A stretch of DNA of 64,000 bases from Polaromonas sp. (lineage in GTDB: Bacteria > Pseudomonadota > Gammaproteobacteria > Burkholderiales > Burkholderiaceae_C), in contig JAIPCZ010000005.1 of NCBI GenBank assembly GCA_021737975.1, forward strand, positions 37,561-101,560. Reading direction: 5' to 3'. Positions 34,133 to 42,914 of the stretch are shown here, piece after piece. A program made the translations under genes and the position numbers. Numbering within the stretch: position 1 is the stretch's first letter; each line of letters begins with the position of its first letter. Below the pieces are notes generated by a model. The model was not told the origin of the DNA. It ran no database searches and was given only the letters and a program-made list of their open reading frames with translations.

Positions 34133-34552
34133 ATGGATGAACTTGACCAAAGCCTGATCAGCCTGCTGCGCCAGAACGCACGCATGAACGTGGCCGACCT
34201 CGCCCACAAGCTCAAGGTATCGCGCGGCACCGTCACCAACCGCATCCGCAAGCTCGAAGACACGCAGGTCGTGCTGGGTTACACCGTGAAGATGCGGCCC
34301 GAATCCGAACGTCACAGCATCCGCGCCTGGATGGAGGTGCTGGTGGAAGGCAACCAGACCCGGCTGGTGATTGCCAGTTTGCTGGGCGAGCCCGGCGTCG
34401 CTGCCCTGCACGACACCAATGGCCGCTGGGACCTGCTGGCCGAGCTCGAGGCCACCTCGATGGCCGAACTGTCGCAAATCCTTGAGCGCATCCGACTGAT
34501 CAAGGGCATTCGGAGCACCGAAACCAACATCCACCTGGCGACCTATCGGTAG
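34133..34552 (+). CDS. Lrp/AsnC-family transcriptional regulator
   Basis: A 139-residue regulator. The helix-turn-helix is in the first 50 residues (MNVADLAHKLKVSRGTVTNRIRKLE), followed by the RAM ligand-binding domain (about 65-139). Many relatives respond to a single amino acid and control genes for its use. It lies 68 bp after arginase and is probably the regulator of the cluster, sensing arginine, ornithine or the conjugate itself. Confidence 0.9.
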   Translation: MDELDQSLISLLRQNARMNVADLAHKLKVSRGTVTNRIRKLEDTQVVLGYTVKMRPESERHSIRAWMEVLVEGNQTRLVIASLLGEPGVAALHDTNGRWDLLAELEATSMAELSQILERIRLIKGIRSTETNIHLATYR

Positions 34553-34573
34553 CGCCAGCCGCATAATGCGCTG

Positions 34574-37186
34574 ATGCCCATTACGCTATCTCATGGCCGA
34601 GTCGGACCTTGGCTTTCGGTCGCCCTGTGGCTGATGCTGACGGCGCTGTGGCCCGCCAGCGGTGTTCTGGCGGCCGACCCGGTCATGCCGACCGTGCGGG
34701 TGGGTGTGTATGAAAACGCACCCAAATTGTTTTTGGGCAAGGATGGCCAACCCAGCGGCATTCTGGGTGATGTGCTGATGGCCATGGCCGAGCGGGAGCG
34801 CTGGCACATGGTGGCCGTTCCGTGTGAATGGCAGGCCTGCCTGAATGCGCTGGCCAGGGCAGAGATCGACTTGATGCCCGATGTGGCCTACAACGAGGCG
34901 CGCGCCCAGACATTTGATTTTCATCAAGTCCCGGCGCTGCTGAGCTGGTCGCAGCTTTACAAGCGCAAGGGCGACCCCATTCAGGCCATCACCGACTTGC
35001 ACCAGAAGCGCATCGCGATCATTACCGGCTCGATCCAGGGCCCGTTTCTGGAAAGCATGCTGGACAGTTTTGCTGTTTCTGCCACCTGGGTCCATGTGGA
35101 TTCGTTTGAACAGGGTTTCGAGCAGGTGCGCCAGCGTAATGCCGACGCCGTTGCAGCCAGCCGTTTTTTTGGTGATTTGCAGGCGTCCCGATTCAATCTG
35201 GAGCCGACGGCAGTTGTGTTTCAGCCGGTCCAATTGTTCTACGCCACCACCAAAAACAAAAATGCGCTGCTGTTGGCCGCCATTGATCGGCATTTGTCAG
35301 TTTGGCAAACCCAGTCGGACTCACCCTATGCGCAGGCATTGCAACGCTGGCTGCAGACGGCACCCGAGTTTGTGATACCACGCACCCTGTGGTGGCTCCT
35401 CTCGGCCTTGATCGCCGCTCTGGCGCTGGCGCTCGCCATGAGCACCTGGCTGCGCCGGCAGGTGGTGAAAAAAACCGAGCATATCCGCGCCGGTGAGGAG
35501 CGGCTCAACACCATCCTCAACAGCGTGGATGCTTTTATCTACATCAAGGATACGGCGCTGCGTTACCAGTATGTCAACAGCCGGGTTGCCGACCTGTTTG
35601 GCTGCAACGCGGAACAGGTGATCGGGCAAACCGACGGCGCATTTTTTGACGAGGTCACAGTCGCCAAATTGCGCGCCCATGATCTGCGCGTGATTGAGCA
35701 AGGTGAGCGGGTCGAGGAGGAAGAGGTCAACCGCAGCCTTGATGGCCGCATGACGCAGAGCTTTCTGTCGGTCAAGCTGCCGCTGCGCGACAGTGCGGGC
35801 CGCGTTTATGCGCTGTGCGGCATCTCAACCGACATGACCCGGCGCAAACAGGCCGAAGAGGCCATTCATCAGCTGGCGTTTTTCGACCCGCTGACCGGCC
35901 TTCCCAACCGGCGCTTGCTGCAGGACCGGGTGCAACAGTTGCTCATTTCACTGCCCCGCCTGCCCCAGCATGCCGCGCTGATGTTTCTTGACGTGGATAA
36001 TTTCAAGGACATCAACGACACGCTGGGCCACGATGTCGGCGACGAACTGCTGCGCCAGATCGCCGACCGCATGCGCGAATGCGTCCGGGCCCAGGACACG
36101 CTGGCGCGGCAGGGTGGTGACGAGTTTGTGGTGATGCTCGTCAACCTCAGCACCCAGCCCGGCGAGGCGGCTCGCCAAGCGCAACAGGTGGCACAAAAGC
36201 TGCTGCAGCGCCTTGGCCAAAGATACCAGTTGAGCGCGCAAACCTGCCAGACCAGCGTCAGCATCGGCGTGGCCCTGATTGATGATCCCACCGAAACCCG
36301 TGAAGAATTGTTCAAGCAGGCCGACATGGCCATGTACCAGGCCAAGGCTGCAGGCCGCAACACCCTGCGCTTCTTCAACCCGGAGATGCAGGCCCAGGTG
36401 GTGGCCCGCACCACGCTGGATGCCGACCTGCGCTGGGCGCTGGCGCATGATGAATTTGTCTTGTATTACCAGCCGCAGGTGGATGACCGGGGGAAGACGC
36501 TGGGTTTCGAAGCCCTGCTGCGCTGGCAACACCCGATGCGCGGCTTGATCCTGCCCGCCGAATTCATCGCGGTCGCGGAGTCTTCCAACCTGATCGTGGG
36601 GATCGGGGACTGGGTCTTGCGCAGCGCCTGCCTCCAATTGCAGGCGTTGTCCCTGCATGCGGCGCACAGCCACTGGACCATTGCGGTCAATGTCAGCGCG
36701 GCACAATTCAGGCAGCCCGATTTTGTGGCCCGGGTGCAAGCCATGCTGCTGCAAACCGGGGCCAACGCGGCGCGGCTGGAACTGGAGCTGACCGAGAGCC
36801 AACTTGTCGACGATGTGTCCGATGTCATCGACAAGATGGACGCCCTGCGCGACATCGGCGTGCGCCTGTCACTGGACGACTTTGGCACCGGCTACTCCTC
36901 CCTGGCGATTCTCAAGCGCCTGCCACTGAACCGGCTCAAAATCGACCAGGCCTTTGTGCGCGACATGCTGGACGACCCGCAAAACGCCAGCATCGTGCGC
37001 GCCATCATCGCCCTCGGTGAAAGCCTGGATTTGGCGGTGATTGCCGAGGGCGTCGAAAGCCGCCCGCAGCGCGATGCCTTGCTGGCGCTGGGCTGCCACC
37101 ATTTCCAGGGTTACCTTTTTGGCAGGCCAAGGGCGAGCCCCGAAGCCGCCGCTTGCGCCCCGGGAAGCGCTCAGGCCGGGCTGTGA
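34574..37186 (+). CDS. Membrane c-di-GMP enzyme: SBP_bac_3 - PAS - GGDEF - EAL
   Basis: An 870-residue protein built like the one at 5.7-8.8 kb but with one PAS domain. Signal peptide about 1-34, periplasmic family 3 solute-binding domain about 40-260, membrane helix about 271-293, PAS about 305-425, GGDEF about 435-600 with intact GGDEF (about 514-518), EAL about 620-865 with EALLRW, TESQLVDD, DDFGTGYSSL and EGVE. Both active sites look complete. It starts 21 bp after the Lrp/AsnC gene in the same direction, so it may be co-expressed with the arginine cluster and could sense a related ligand. Confidence 0.92.
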   Translation: MPITLSHGRVGPWLSVALWLMLTALWPASGVLAADPVMPTVRVGVYENAPKLFLGKDGQPSGILGDVLMAMAERERWHMVAVPCEWQACLNALARAEIDLMPDVAYNEARAQTFDFHQVPALLSWSQLYKRKGDPIQAITDLHQKRIAIITGSIQGPFLESMLDSFAVSATWVHVDSFEQGFEQVRQRNADAVAASRFFGDLQASRFNLEPTAVVFQPVQLFYATTKNKNALLLAAIDRHLSVWQTQSDSPYAQALQRWLQTAPEFVIPRTLWWLLSALIAALALALAMSTWLRRQVVKKTEHIRAGEERLNTILNSVDAFIYIKDTALRYQYVNSRVADLFGCNAEQVIGQTDGAFFDEVTVAKLRAHDLRVIEQGERVEEEEVNRSLDGRMTQSFLSVKLPLRDSAGRVYALCGISTDMTRRKQAEEAIHQLAFFDPLTGLPNRRLLQDRVQQLLISLPRLPQHAALMFLDVDNFKDINDTLGHDVGDELLRQIADRMRECVRAQDTLARQGGDEFVVMLVNLSTQPGEAARQAQQVAQKLLQRLGQRYQLSAQTCQTSVSIGVALIDDPTETREELFKQADMAMYQAKAAGRNTLRFFNPEMQAQVVARTTLDADLRWALAHDEFVLYYQPQVDDRGKTLGFEALLRWQHPMRGLILPAEFIAVAESSNLIVGIGDWVLRSACLQLQALSLHAAHSHWTIAVNVSAAQFRQPDFVARVQAMLLQTGANAARLELELTESQLVDDVSDVIDKMDALRDIGVRLSLDDFGTGYSSLAILKRLPLNRLKIDQAFVRDMLDDPQNASIVRAIIALGESLDLAVIAEGVESRPQRDALLALGCHHFQGYLFGRPRASPEAAACAPGSAQAGL

Positions 37187-37863
37187 CGCGCGCCAAAAAT
37201 GGCCGAACCCACCCGCACCAGGGTGCTGCCCGAGGCTATCGCGGCTTCCAGGTCGGCGCTCATGCCCATCGACAGGGTGTCGAGCTGGAGCCCCTGCGCA
37301 TTCAAGGCCTCAAACAAGTCCCTTGCCCTTTCGAATATTTCGCAGGCAGTCTCGAAGTCGGGCGCGGGCTCCGGGATACACATGATTCCCCGCAAATGCA
37401 GACGCGGCAAACCGGCCGCGGCCTGCGCCAGCGCCAGTGCGTCGGCGGGCGTCACGCCCGACTTGGTCGGCCCGCCATCGACGTTGACCTGGATGCACAC
37501 CTGCAGTGGCGGAAGTCCTTCGGGGCGCTGCTCGCTCAGGCGCTGGGCAATCTTGAGGCGGTCCACCGTGTGCACCCAGTCAAAGTGCTCTGCCACGAGC
37601 CGGGTCTTGTTGCTCTGGACCGGGCCGATGCAGTGCCACACCAGCGGCAGATGCCGCAAGGCGCTAATTTTTTCCACGGCCTCCTGGATGTAATTCTCGC
37701 CAAAATCGGTCTGTCCGGCCTCGAAAGCTGCCTGCACCGTATCGGCACCAAAGGTTTTGGAGACGGCCAGCAGGGCCACCGATTCGGGTGACCGGCCAGC
37801 CGCCCGGCAGGCCGCGTGGATGCGCGCGCGCACCGCGCTGAGTTGTGTTGAAATCCTGGTCAT
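37171..37863 (-). CDS. yggS: YggS family pyridoxal phosphate homeostasis protein
   Basis: A 230-residue PLP-binding barrel protein that keeps free PLP balanced. The PLP lysine is in LLAVSKTFGAD (Lys about 36). Also typical are GENYIQEAVEK, WHCIGPVQSNK and SMGMSADLEAAIASGSTLVRVG. The frame stays open far upstream, but the ATG at 37863 is the family start. The divergent pilT begins 33 bp away, the usual yggS-pilT arrangement in Gram-negative bacteria. Its end overlaps the end of the GGDEF-EAL gene by 16 bases. Confidence 0.94.
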   Translation of the reverse strand: MTRISTQLSAVRARIHAACRAAGRSPESVALLAVSKTFGADTVQAAFEAGQTDFGENYIQEAVEKISALRHLPLVWHCIGPVQSNKTRLVAEHFDWVHTVDRLKIAQRLSEQRPEGLPPLQVCIQVNVDGGPTKSGVTPADALALAQAAAGLPRLHLRGIMCIPEPAPDFETACEIFERARDLFEALNAQGLQLDTLSMGMSADLEAAIASGSTLVRVGSAIFGARHSPA

Positions 37864-37896
37864 AATTGTCAAGCGTAACAAACAAAAGGGAACCCT

Positions 37897-38940
37897 GTGG
37901 ACATCACCCAATTGCTGGCCTTCAGCGTCAAGAACAAGGCGTCCGATTTGCATTTGTCGGCGGGGCTGCCACCCATGATCCGGGTCCACGGCGACGTGCG
38001 CCGCATCAACGTCGAGCCGCTGGACCACAAGCAGGTTCACGCCATGGTCTACGACATCATGAACGACGCGCAGCGCAAGCGTTATGAAGAATTCCTGGAA
38101 ATCGACTTTTCGTTTGAAATCGAGGGACTTGCGCGTTTTCGGGTCAACGCCTTCAACCAGAACCGGGGCGCGGGGGCGGTTTTCCGTACCATTCCGAGCA
38201 AAATCCTGTCGCTTGAGCAACTCAATTGCCCGAAGATTTTTGCCGAGCTGGCACTCAAGCCACGCGGCATGGTGCTGGTGACAGGCCCGACAGGCTCGGG
38301 CAAGTCCACCACCCTGGCGGCCATGGTGAATTACCTCAATGAAAACGAGTTCGGCCACATCCTGACCGTGGAAGACCCGATTGAATTTGTTCACGACTCG
38401 AAAAAATGCCTGATCAACCAGCGCGAGGTCGGCCCGCACACGCAAAGTTTTGCTGCCGCCCTCAAGTCGGCGCTGCGCGAGGACCCGGACGCGATTCTGG
38501 TGGGCGAAATGCGCGACCTCGAGACCATCCGCCTGGCCATGACCGCGGCAGAAACCGGGCACCTGGTGTTTGGCACCCTGCACACCTCGAGCGCGGCCAA
38601 GACCATCGACCGGATCATTGACGTGTTCCCCGCAGCCGAAAAGGAAATGATCCGCGCCATGCTTAGCGAATCCCTGCAAGCCGTGATCTCGCAGACCCTG
38701 TGCAAGACCAAGGACGGGCAGGGCCGGGTGGCCGCGCACGAGATCATGCTGGGCACCAGCGCCATCCGAAACCTGATCCGCGAGGCCAAGGTGGCGCAGA
38801 TGTACTCCAGCATCCAGACCGGCAACGGCGTCGGCATGCAGACCCTCGACCAGAATCTGACCGACCTGGTGCGGCGCAACATCATCAGCCCGGCTGAAGC
38901 CCGCACCAAGGCCAAAATCCCAGAAAATTTCCCAGGCTGA
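37897..38940 (+). CDS. pilT: Type IV pilus retraction ATPase PilT
   Basis: A 347-residue hexameric ATPase that powers pilus retraction and twitching motility. Walker A is GPTGSGKSTTLAAM, the Asp box and Walker B (REDPDAILVGEMRD) follow, with the His box in GTLHTSSAAKTIDRIID. The C-terminal retraction motif AIRNLIRE is intact. pilU follows at 67 bp. Pilin assembly genes are not in the window. Confidence 0.97.
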   Translation: MDITQLLAFSVKNKASDLHLSAGLPPMIRVHGDVRRINVEPLDHKQVHAMVYDIMNDAQRKRYEEFLEIDFSFEIEGLARFRVNAFNQNRGAGAVFRTIPSKILSLEQLNCPKIFAELALKPRGMVLVTGPTGSGKSTTLAAMVNYLNENEFGHILTVEDPIEFVHDSKKCLINQREVGPHTQSFAAALKSALREDPDAILVGEMRDLETIRLAMTAAETGHLVFGTLHTSSAAKTIDRIIDVFPAAEKEMIRAMLSESLQAVISQTLCKTKDGQGRVAAHEIMLGTSAIRNLIREAKVAQMYSSIQTGNGVGMQTLDQNLTDLVRRNIISPAEARTKAKIPENFPG

Positions 38941-39007
38941 CCTGCCGCCTCGAGCGGCCCGGCGCCGAAACGCCTGTTTTCCGATTTCAATTTAACCGGG
39001 GTCTTTC

Positions 39008-40144
39008 ATGGAACGCGATCAAGCCACTTCTTTCATTACCGACCTGCTCAAGCTGATGACCGGGCGCGGCGGCTCCGACCTGTTCATCACCGCCGATTTT
39101 CCGCCGGCCATCAAGGTCGATGGCAAGGTCACCAAGGTGTCGCCCCAGCCCCTCAACGAGGGCCACACGCTGGCGCTGGCGCGCTCCATCATGAGCGACA
39201 AGCAGGTGGCCGAGTTCGAGCGCACCAAAGAGTGCAACTTCGCCATTGCGCCACCCGGTCTGGGCCGTTTTCGGGTCAACGCCTTCATGCAGCAAAGCAA
39301 GGTGGGCATGGTGCTGCGGACCATTCCCATGACCCTGCCCAGCATCGACAGCCTCAATTTGCCGCCCATCCTCAAGGATGTGGTCAATACCAAGCGCGGG
39401 CTGTGCATTCTGGTCGGCGCCACCGGCTCCGGCAAGTCGACCACGCTGGCGGCGATGGTGGACTGGCGCAACCAGTCCACCTACGGCCACATCATCACCA
39501 TCGAGGACCCGATTGAATTTGTCCATCCGCACAAGAACTGCGTGGTCACGCAGCGCGAGGTCGGCATCGACACCGACAGTTGGGAGGCGGCGCTGAAAAA
39601 CACCTTGCGCCAGGCACCCGACGTGATTCTGATGGGTGAGATCCGCGACCGCGAGACCATGGAACACGCCGTGGCCTTTGCCGAAACCGGCCACCTGTGC
39701 CTGGCCACCTTACACGCCAACAGCGCCAACCAGGCGCTGGACCGGGTCATCAACTTCTTTCCCGAAGAGCGGCGCACCCAACTCCTGATGGACCTGTCGC
39801 TCAACCTCAAGGCGCTGGTGTCGCAACGCCTGGTGCCCAAGCAGGACGGCAAGGGGCGACTGGCCGTGGTCGAGATTCTGCTCAATTCGCCGCTGATTTG
39901 CGACCTGATCTTCAAGGGCGAAGTCGCCGAGATCAAGGAGGTCATGAAAAAGAGCCGCAACATCGGCATGCAGACCTTTGACCAGGCGCTGTTTGACGGT
40001 TACGAAACCAACCAGATCAGCTACGAGGACGCGCTGCGCAACGCCGACTCGGTGAATGACCTGCGCCTGCAGATCAAGCTCAACAGCCAGCGCGGCAAGA
40101 CCCAGGACCTGAGCGCGGGCACCGAAAATTTCAGCATTGTCTGA
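39008..40144 (+). CDS. pilU: PilT-dependent retraction ATPase PilU
   Basis: A 378-residue PilT paralogue that assists retraction. Walker A is GATGSGKSTTLAAM and Walker B APDVILMGEIRD. It has the longer C-terminal region (about 30 extra residues, ending in EDALRNADSVNDLRLQIKL) that marks PilU. It lies downstream of pilT in the same direction. Confidence 0.95.
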   Translation: MERDQATSFITDLLKLMTGRGGSDLFITADFPPAIKVDGKVTKVSPQPLNEGHTLALARSIMSDKQVAEFERTKECNFAIAPPGLGRFRVNAFMQQSKVGMVLRTIPMTLPSIDSLNLPPILKDVVNTKRGLCILVGATGSGKSTTLAAMVDWRNQSTYGHIITIEDPIEFVHPHKNCVVTQREVGIDTDSWEAALKNTLRQAPDVILMGEIRDRETMEHAVAFAETGHLCLATLHANSANQALDRVINFFPEERRTQLLMDLSLNLKALVSQRLVPKQDGKGRLAVVEILLNSPLICDLIFKGEVAEIKEVMKKSRNIGMQTFDQALFDGYETNQISYEDALRNADSVNDLRLQIKLNSQRGKTQDLSAGTENFSIV

Positions 40145-40166
40145 ACACCCCTCCAGTCACGCCAGC

Positions 40167-41078
40167 ATGAACACGCGAAACTACGAAACCACACCTGCCC
40201 GAAGGGTTGCCTTTTTGGGCCTTGGCGTCATGGGTTACCCCATGGCCGGTCACCTGGCGCGCGCCGGCCACCACGTGACCGTCTACAACCGCACGGCGGC
40301 CAGGGCCGGCGCATGGTGTGCCGAGCACGGGGCCGCCACCGCCAGCCCGGTGAGCCATGCCGCCACACCGCGCCAGGCCGCCCACGGCGCGGACCTGGTG
40401 TTCTGCTGCGTTGGCAACGATGACGATTTGCGCAGCGTGGTGCTCGGTGTCGATGGCGCCTTTGCCGGCATGAAGGCGGGCGCGGTGCTGGTGGACCACA
40501 CCACCGCCTCGGCCAATGTGGCGCGCGAACTTTATGCCATCGCCAAAACCAAGGGGCTGCATTTTATCGACGCACCGGTCTCGGGGGGCCAGGCGGGCGC
40601 GCAGAACGGCGTCCTCACCGTCATGTGCGGTGGTGACCTGGCCGCATTCGAGGCCGCGCAGGCGGTGACCATGGCATTTTCAAAAGCCGTGACTTACCTG
40701 GGTGCCAGCGGCGCCGGGCAACTGGCAAAAATGGTCAACCAGATTTGTATTGCCGGTTTGGTTCAGGGGCTGGCCGAGGCCATTGCCTTCGGCGAACAAG
40801 CCGGGCTCGACATGAACCAGGTGCTCGACGTGATCGGCAAGGGCGCAGCCCAAAGCTGGCAAATGGACAACCGTGGCAAAACCATGGTGGCCGGCAAGTT
40901 CGACTTTGGTTTTGCCGTGGACTGGATGCGCAAGGACCTCGGCCTGGTGCTGGACGAGGCCCGGCGCAACGGCGCGCGCCTGCCGGTCACCGCCCTGGTC
41001 GATCAGTTCTACGCCGATGTGCAGCAAATGGGCGGGCAGCGCTGGGACACCTCCAGCCTGATCAAGCGCCTGAAGTAG
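40167..41078 (+). CDS. NAD(P)-dependent beta-hydroxyacid dehydrogenase (3-hydroxyisobutyrate dehydrogenase family)
   Basis: A 303-residue enzyme with the Rossmann motif FLGLGVMGYPMAGHL, the substrate-binding segment DAPVSGGQAGAQNG and the catalytic Lys in QLAKMVNQI. Members reduce or oxidise small beta-hydroxyacids such as 3-hydroxyisobutyrate, tartronate semialdehyde or glyoxylate; the exact substrate is not fixed by what I can see. ATG 40167 is used instead of an in-frame TTG inside pilU. It follows pilU by 22 bp. Confidence 0.88.
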   Translation: MNTRNYETTPARRVAFLGLGVMGYPMAGHLARAGHHVTVYNRTAARAGAWCAEHGAATASPVSHAATPRQAAHGADLVFCCVGNDDDLRSVVLGVDGAFAGMKAGAVLVDHTTASANVARELYAIAKTKGLHFIDAPVSGGQAGAQNGVLTVMCGGDLAAFEAAQAVTMAFSKAVTYLGASGAGQLAKMVNQICIAGLVQGLAEAIAFGEQAGLDMNQVLDVIGKGAAQSWQMDNRGKTMVAGKFDFGFAVDWMRKDLGLVLDEARRNGARLPVTALVDQFYADVQQMGGQRWDTSSLIKRLK

Positions 41079-41189
41079 GTTCCCCCTGAGCCGCGCCTGG
41101 TTGGCGCGTCTTCCCCTCAAGGGGACAACACCGGCGGCCCGGCAAAGCCGGTTCCACGGTGTTCTGAGTTAAAACCTTGTCAGTCAAAC

Positions 41190-41840
41190 TTATTTGGCAG
41201 GAGTTGCCTTGGTCTCGTTGGCTGCCGGCTTGGGCAACAGGTTGCGCAGCTCGTCTTCGCTGATGATCTCGAAAACGCGCACCACCTTTTGCACACCGGG
41301 CGTGCTGCGGGCAATTTCGGTGGCGCGGTCGGCCTCGCGCTGCGTGACCCGCCCCATCAGGTAGGTGGTTCCCCGCTCGGTGACCACCTTGTAGGCGTTG
41401 GCAAAAAGGTCCTTGGCATCCACCAGCGCCGCTTTGATGCGACCGGTGACCAGGGTGTCCGAGGAGCGCTGCGTCAGGCTGGCATTGCCCAGCACCGCCA
41501 GTTCATTCACCACCAGTTGCACGTTCTCGACCCGCGTCACCACCTGCTCGACCAGTTGTTTGTCTTGCGCGCTTGGCACTTCGCCGGTCAGCAGGACGCG
41601 GCGGTTGTAGCTGTTGACGTTGACATGCCCGCGCTCGCCCAGGTTGTCGCGGAGGCGGCTGGCCGCCCGCAGCTCGATGCCCTCGTCTTCAAGTTGCGCG
41701 CCCGAGGTGCGCCGGTCGGAGGCCACCAGCGAACCCATGACCGCGCCACCAACCACGATGGGCGCGCAGCCGATCAGGGAGCCACCCAGGGCGGCACCGG
41801 CGAGGATCACGGGGAGGAGTTTTCGACTGACAAATTTCAT
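41190..41840 (-). CDS. dolP: BON-domain outer-membrane lipoprotein (DolP/YraP type)
   Basis: A 216-residue lipoprotein. The signal peptide ends at lipobox LIGC (Cys about 25), then an alanine/glycine stretch and two BON domains (about 50-115 and 125-195), each with the GxV..(A).Q...V...V..V.GV..V pattern. DolP binds anionic phospholipids and supports outer-membrane integrity. The ATG at 41840 fits the signal peptide; the frame extends upstream without need. It follows the SIS-domain gene by 11 bp, as yraP follows yraO in enterics. Confidence 0.87.
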   Translation of the reverse strand: MKFVSRKLLPVILAGAALGGSLIGCAPIVVGGAVMGSLVASDRRTSGAQLEDEGIELRAASRLRDNLGERGHVNVNSYNRRVLLTGEVPSAQDKQLVEQVVTRVENVQLVVNELAVLGNASLTQRSSDTLVTGRIKAALVDAKDLFANAYKVVTERGTTYLMGRVTQREADRATEIARSTPGVQKVVRVFEIISEDELRNLLPKPAANETKATPAK

Positions 41841-41851
41841 GGGGTAATTTC

Positions 41852-42436
41852 CTAATCGCCAAGTAACAGGGTATCGACCGCATCGCACAGGCAATGCAGG
41901 GTGAGCAGGTGGACTTCCTGGATGCGCGCGGTGCGCTCGTGTGGCACACAAATGTGCACATCGGTGTCGCGCAGCGCCTGCACCATCTTGCCGCCACCGC
42001 GTCCGCTCAGGCCAATGACCACCATGTCGCGTTCATGCGCCGCCTCGATGGCCGCCAGCACGTTGGCCGAATTGCCGCTGGTGGTGATGGCCAGCAGCAC
42101 ATCGCCAGGTTGGCCCAGGGCCCGCACCTGGCGCGAAAAAACGTGGCTGAAATCGTAGTCGTTGGCAATGGCCGTCAGGATCGAGCTGTCGGTGGTCAGG
42201 GCAATCGCTGCCAGTTCCGGGCGCTCACGCTCGAAACGACCGACAAATTCGGCTGAGAAATGCTGGGCATCGGCTGCAGAGCCGCCGTTGCCACAGCTCA
42301 GCACCTTGCCGCCGCTGGTGACACAGGCCATGAGCGCCTGCACGGCGTCGGCAATAACCTGGCTAAGCAGCGGCGCGGCCTGGTATTTGAGGTCGGCACT
42401 GTCAATGAAATGTTGTTGGATTCGTTGTTGCAGCAT
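41852..42436 (-). CDS. SIS-domain protein, DiaA/GmhA-like
   Basis: A 194-residue sugar isomerase-fold protein. The segment [21 protein letters not shown] and [14 protein letters not shown] are common to phosphoheptose isomerase GmhA and to DiaA, the DnaA initiator-associating factor. The length, the N-terminus (QQRIQQHF) and the gene order yraN - this gene - dolP favour DiaA; the presence of the GmhA-like acidic and His residues ([16 protein letters not shown]) leaves isomerase activity possible. A waaF gene lies elsewhere in the window. Confidence 0.8.
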   Translation of the reverse strand: MLQQRIQQHFIDSADLKYQAAPLLSQVIADAVQALMACVTSGGKVLSCGNGGSAADAQHFSAEFVGRFERERPELAAIALTTDSSILTAIANDYDFSHVFSRQVRALGQPGDVLLAITTSGNSANVLAAIEAAHERDMVVIGLSGRGGGKMVQALRDTDVHICVPHERTARIQEVHLLTLHCLCDAVDTLLLGD

Positions 42437-42509
42437 GGCCGCAATGATACCCGCGCCAAGCCTGTGCCGGTCTTCTTGTGGCCCGGGCCAGGGCCAGCTT
42501 TGCAAAGTC

Positions 42510-42914
42510 TTACATTCCGTCGGCGTCGAAGGCGCCTGGCAGCCACTCGATGCGATCCGCCTGCACCGCCACCACATCGAAGCGGCAGGGTGGCGGGGTG
42601 CGAAGCCGCATCAGATAGTGGCGTGCGGCGAACACAATGCGTTTTTGCTTGGCCCAGCTGACGCTGGCGGCGGCGCCGCCATGGCTGCTTGACGCCCGAT
42701 GGCGCACTTCGACAAAGACACAGGTGCCATCGGGCGCGCGCATGATCAGGTCGATTTCGCCACCACCGCGCCCCGCGGTTCGATAATTGCGCTCCAGCAG
42801 GCGCAAACCGGCGCGCTGCAGATGCGCCAGCGCCAGATCTTCAGCCCTGTCGCCCAGCTGTTTGGTGGTGGGCGGCTGCGGTCCCGACCCCGTTTTGACC
42901 AGAGGAATACCCAT
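42510..42914 (-). CDS. yraN: YraN family (UPF0102) nuclease-fold protein
   Basis: A 134-residue protein of the UPF0102 group, with the restriction-endonuclease-like core: [16 protein letters not shown], then [22 protein letters not shown], where the Glu-Ile-Asp and the EVR correspond to the E-D-ExK type motif. Its role is not settled. It starts at ATG 42914, sharing that base with the start of divergent rsmI. The gene after it on this strand is the SIS-domain gene. Confidence 0.9.
   Translation of the reverse strand: MGIPLVKTGSGPQPPTTKQLGDRAEDLALAHLQRAGLRLLERNYRTAGRGGGEIDLIMRAPDGTCVFVEVRHRASSSHGGAAASVSWAKQKRIVFAARHYLMRLRTPPPCRFDVVAVQADRIEWLPGAFDADGM

Noticed and set aside
37864..38739. N-terminal extension of yggS by about 290 codons
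   Set aside because: The extension is antisense to pilT; YggS proteins are about 230 residues, and ATG 37863 fits.
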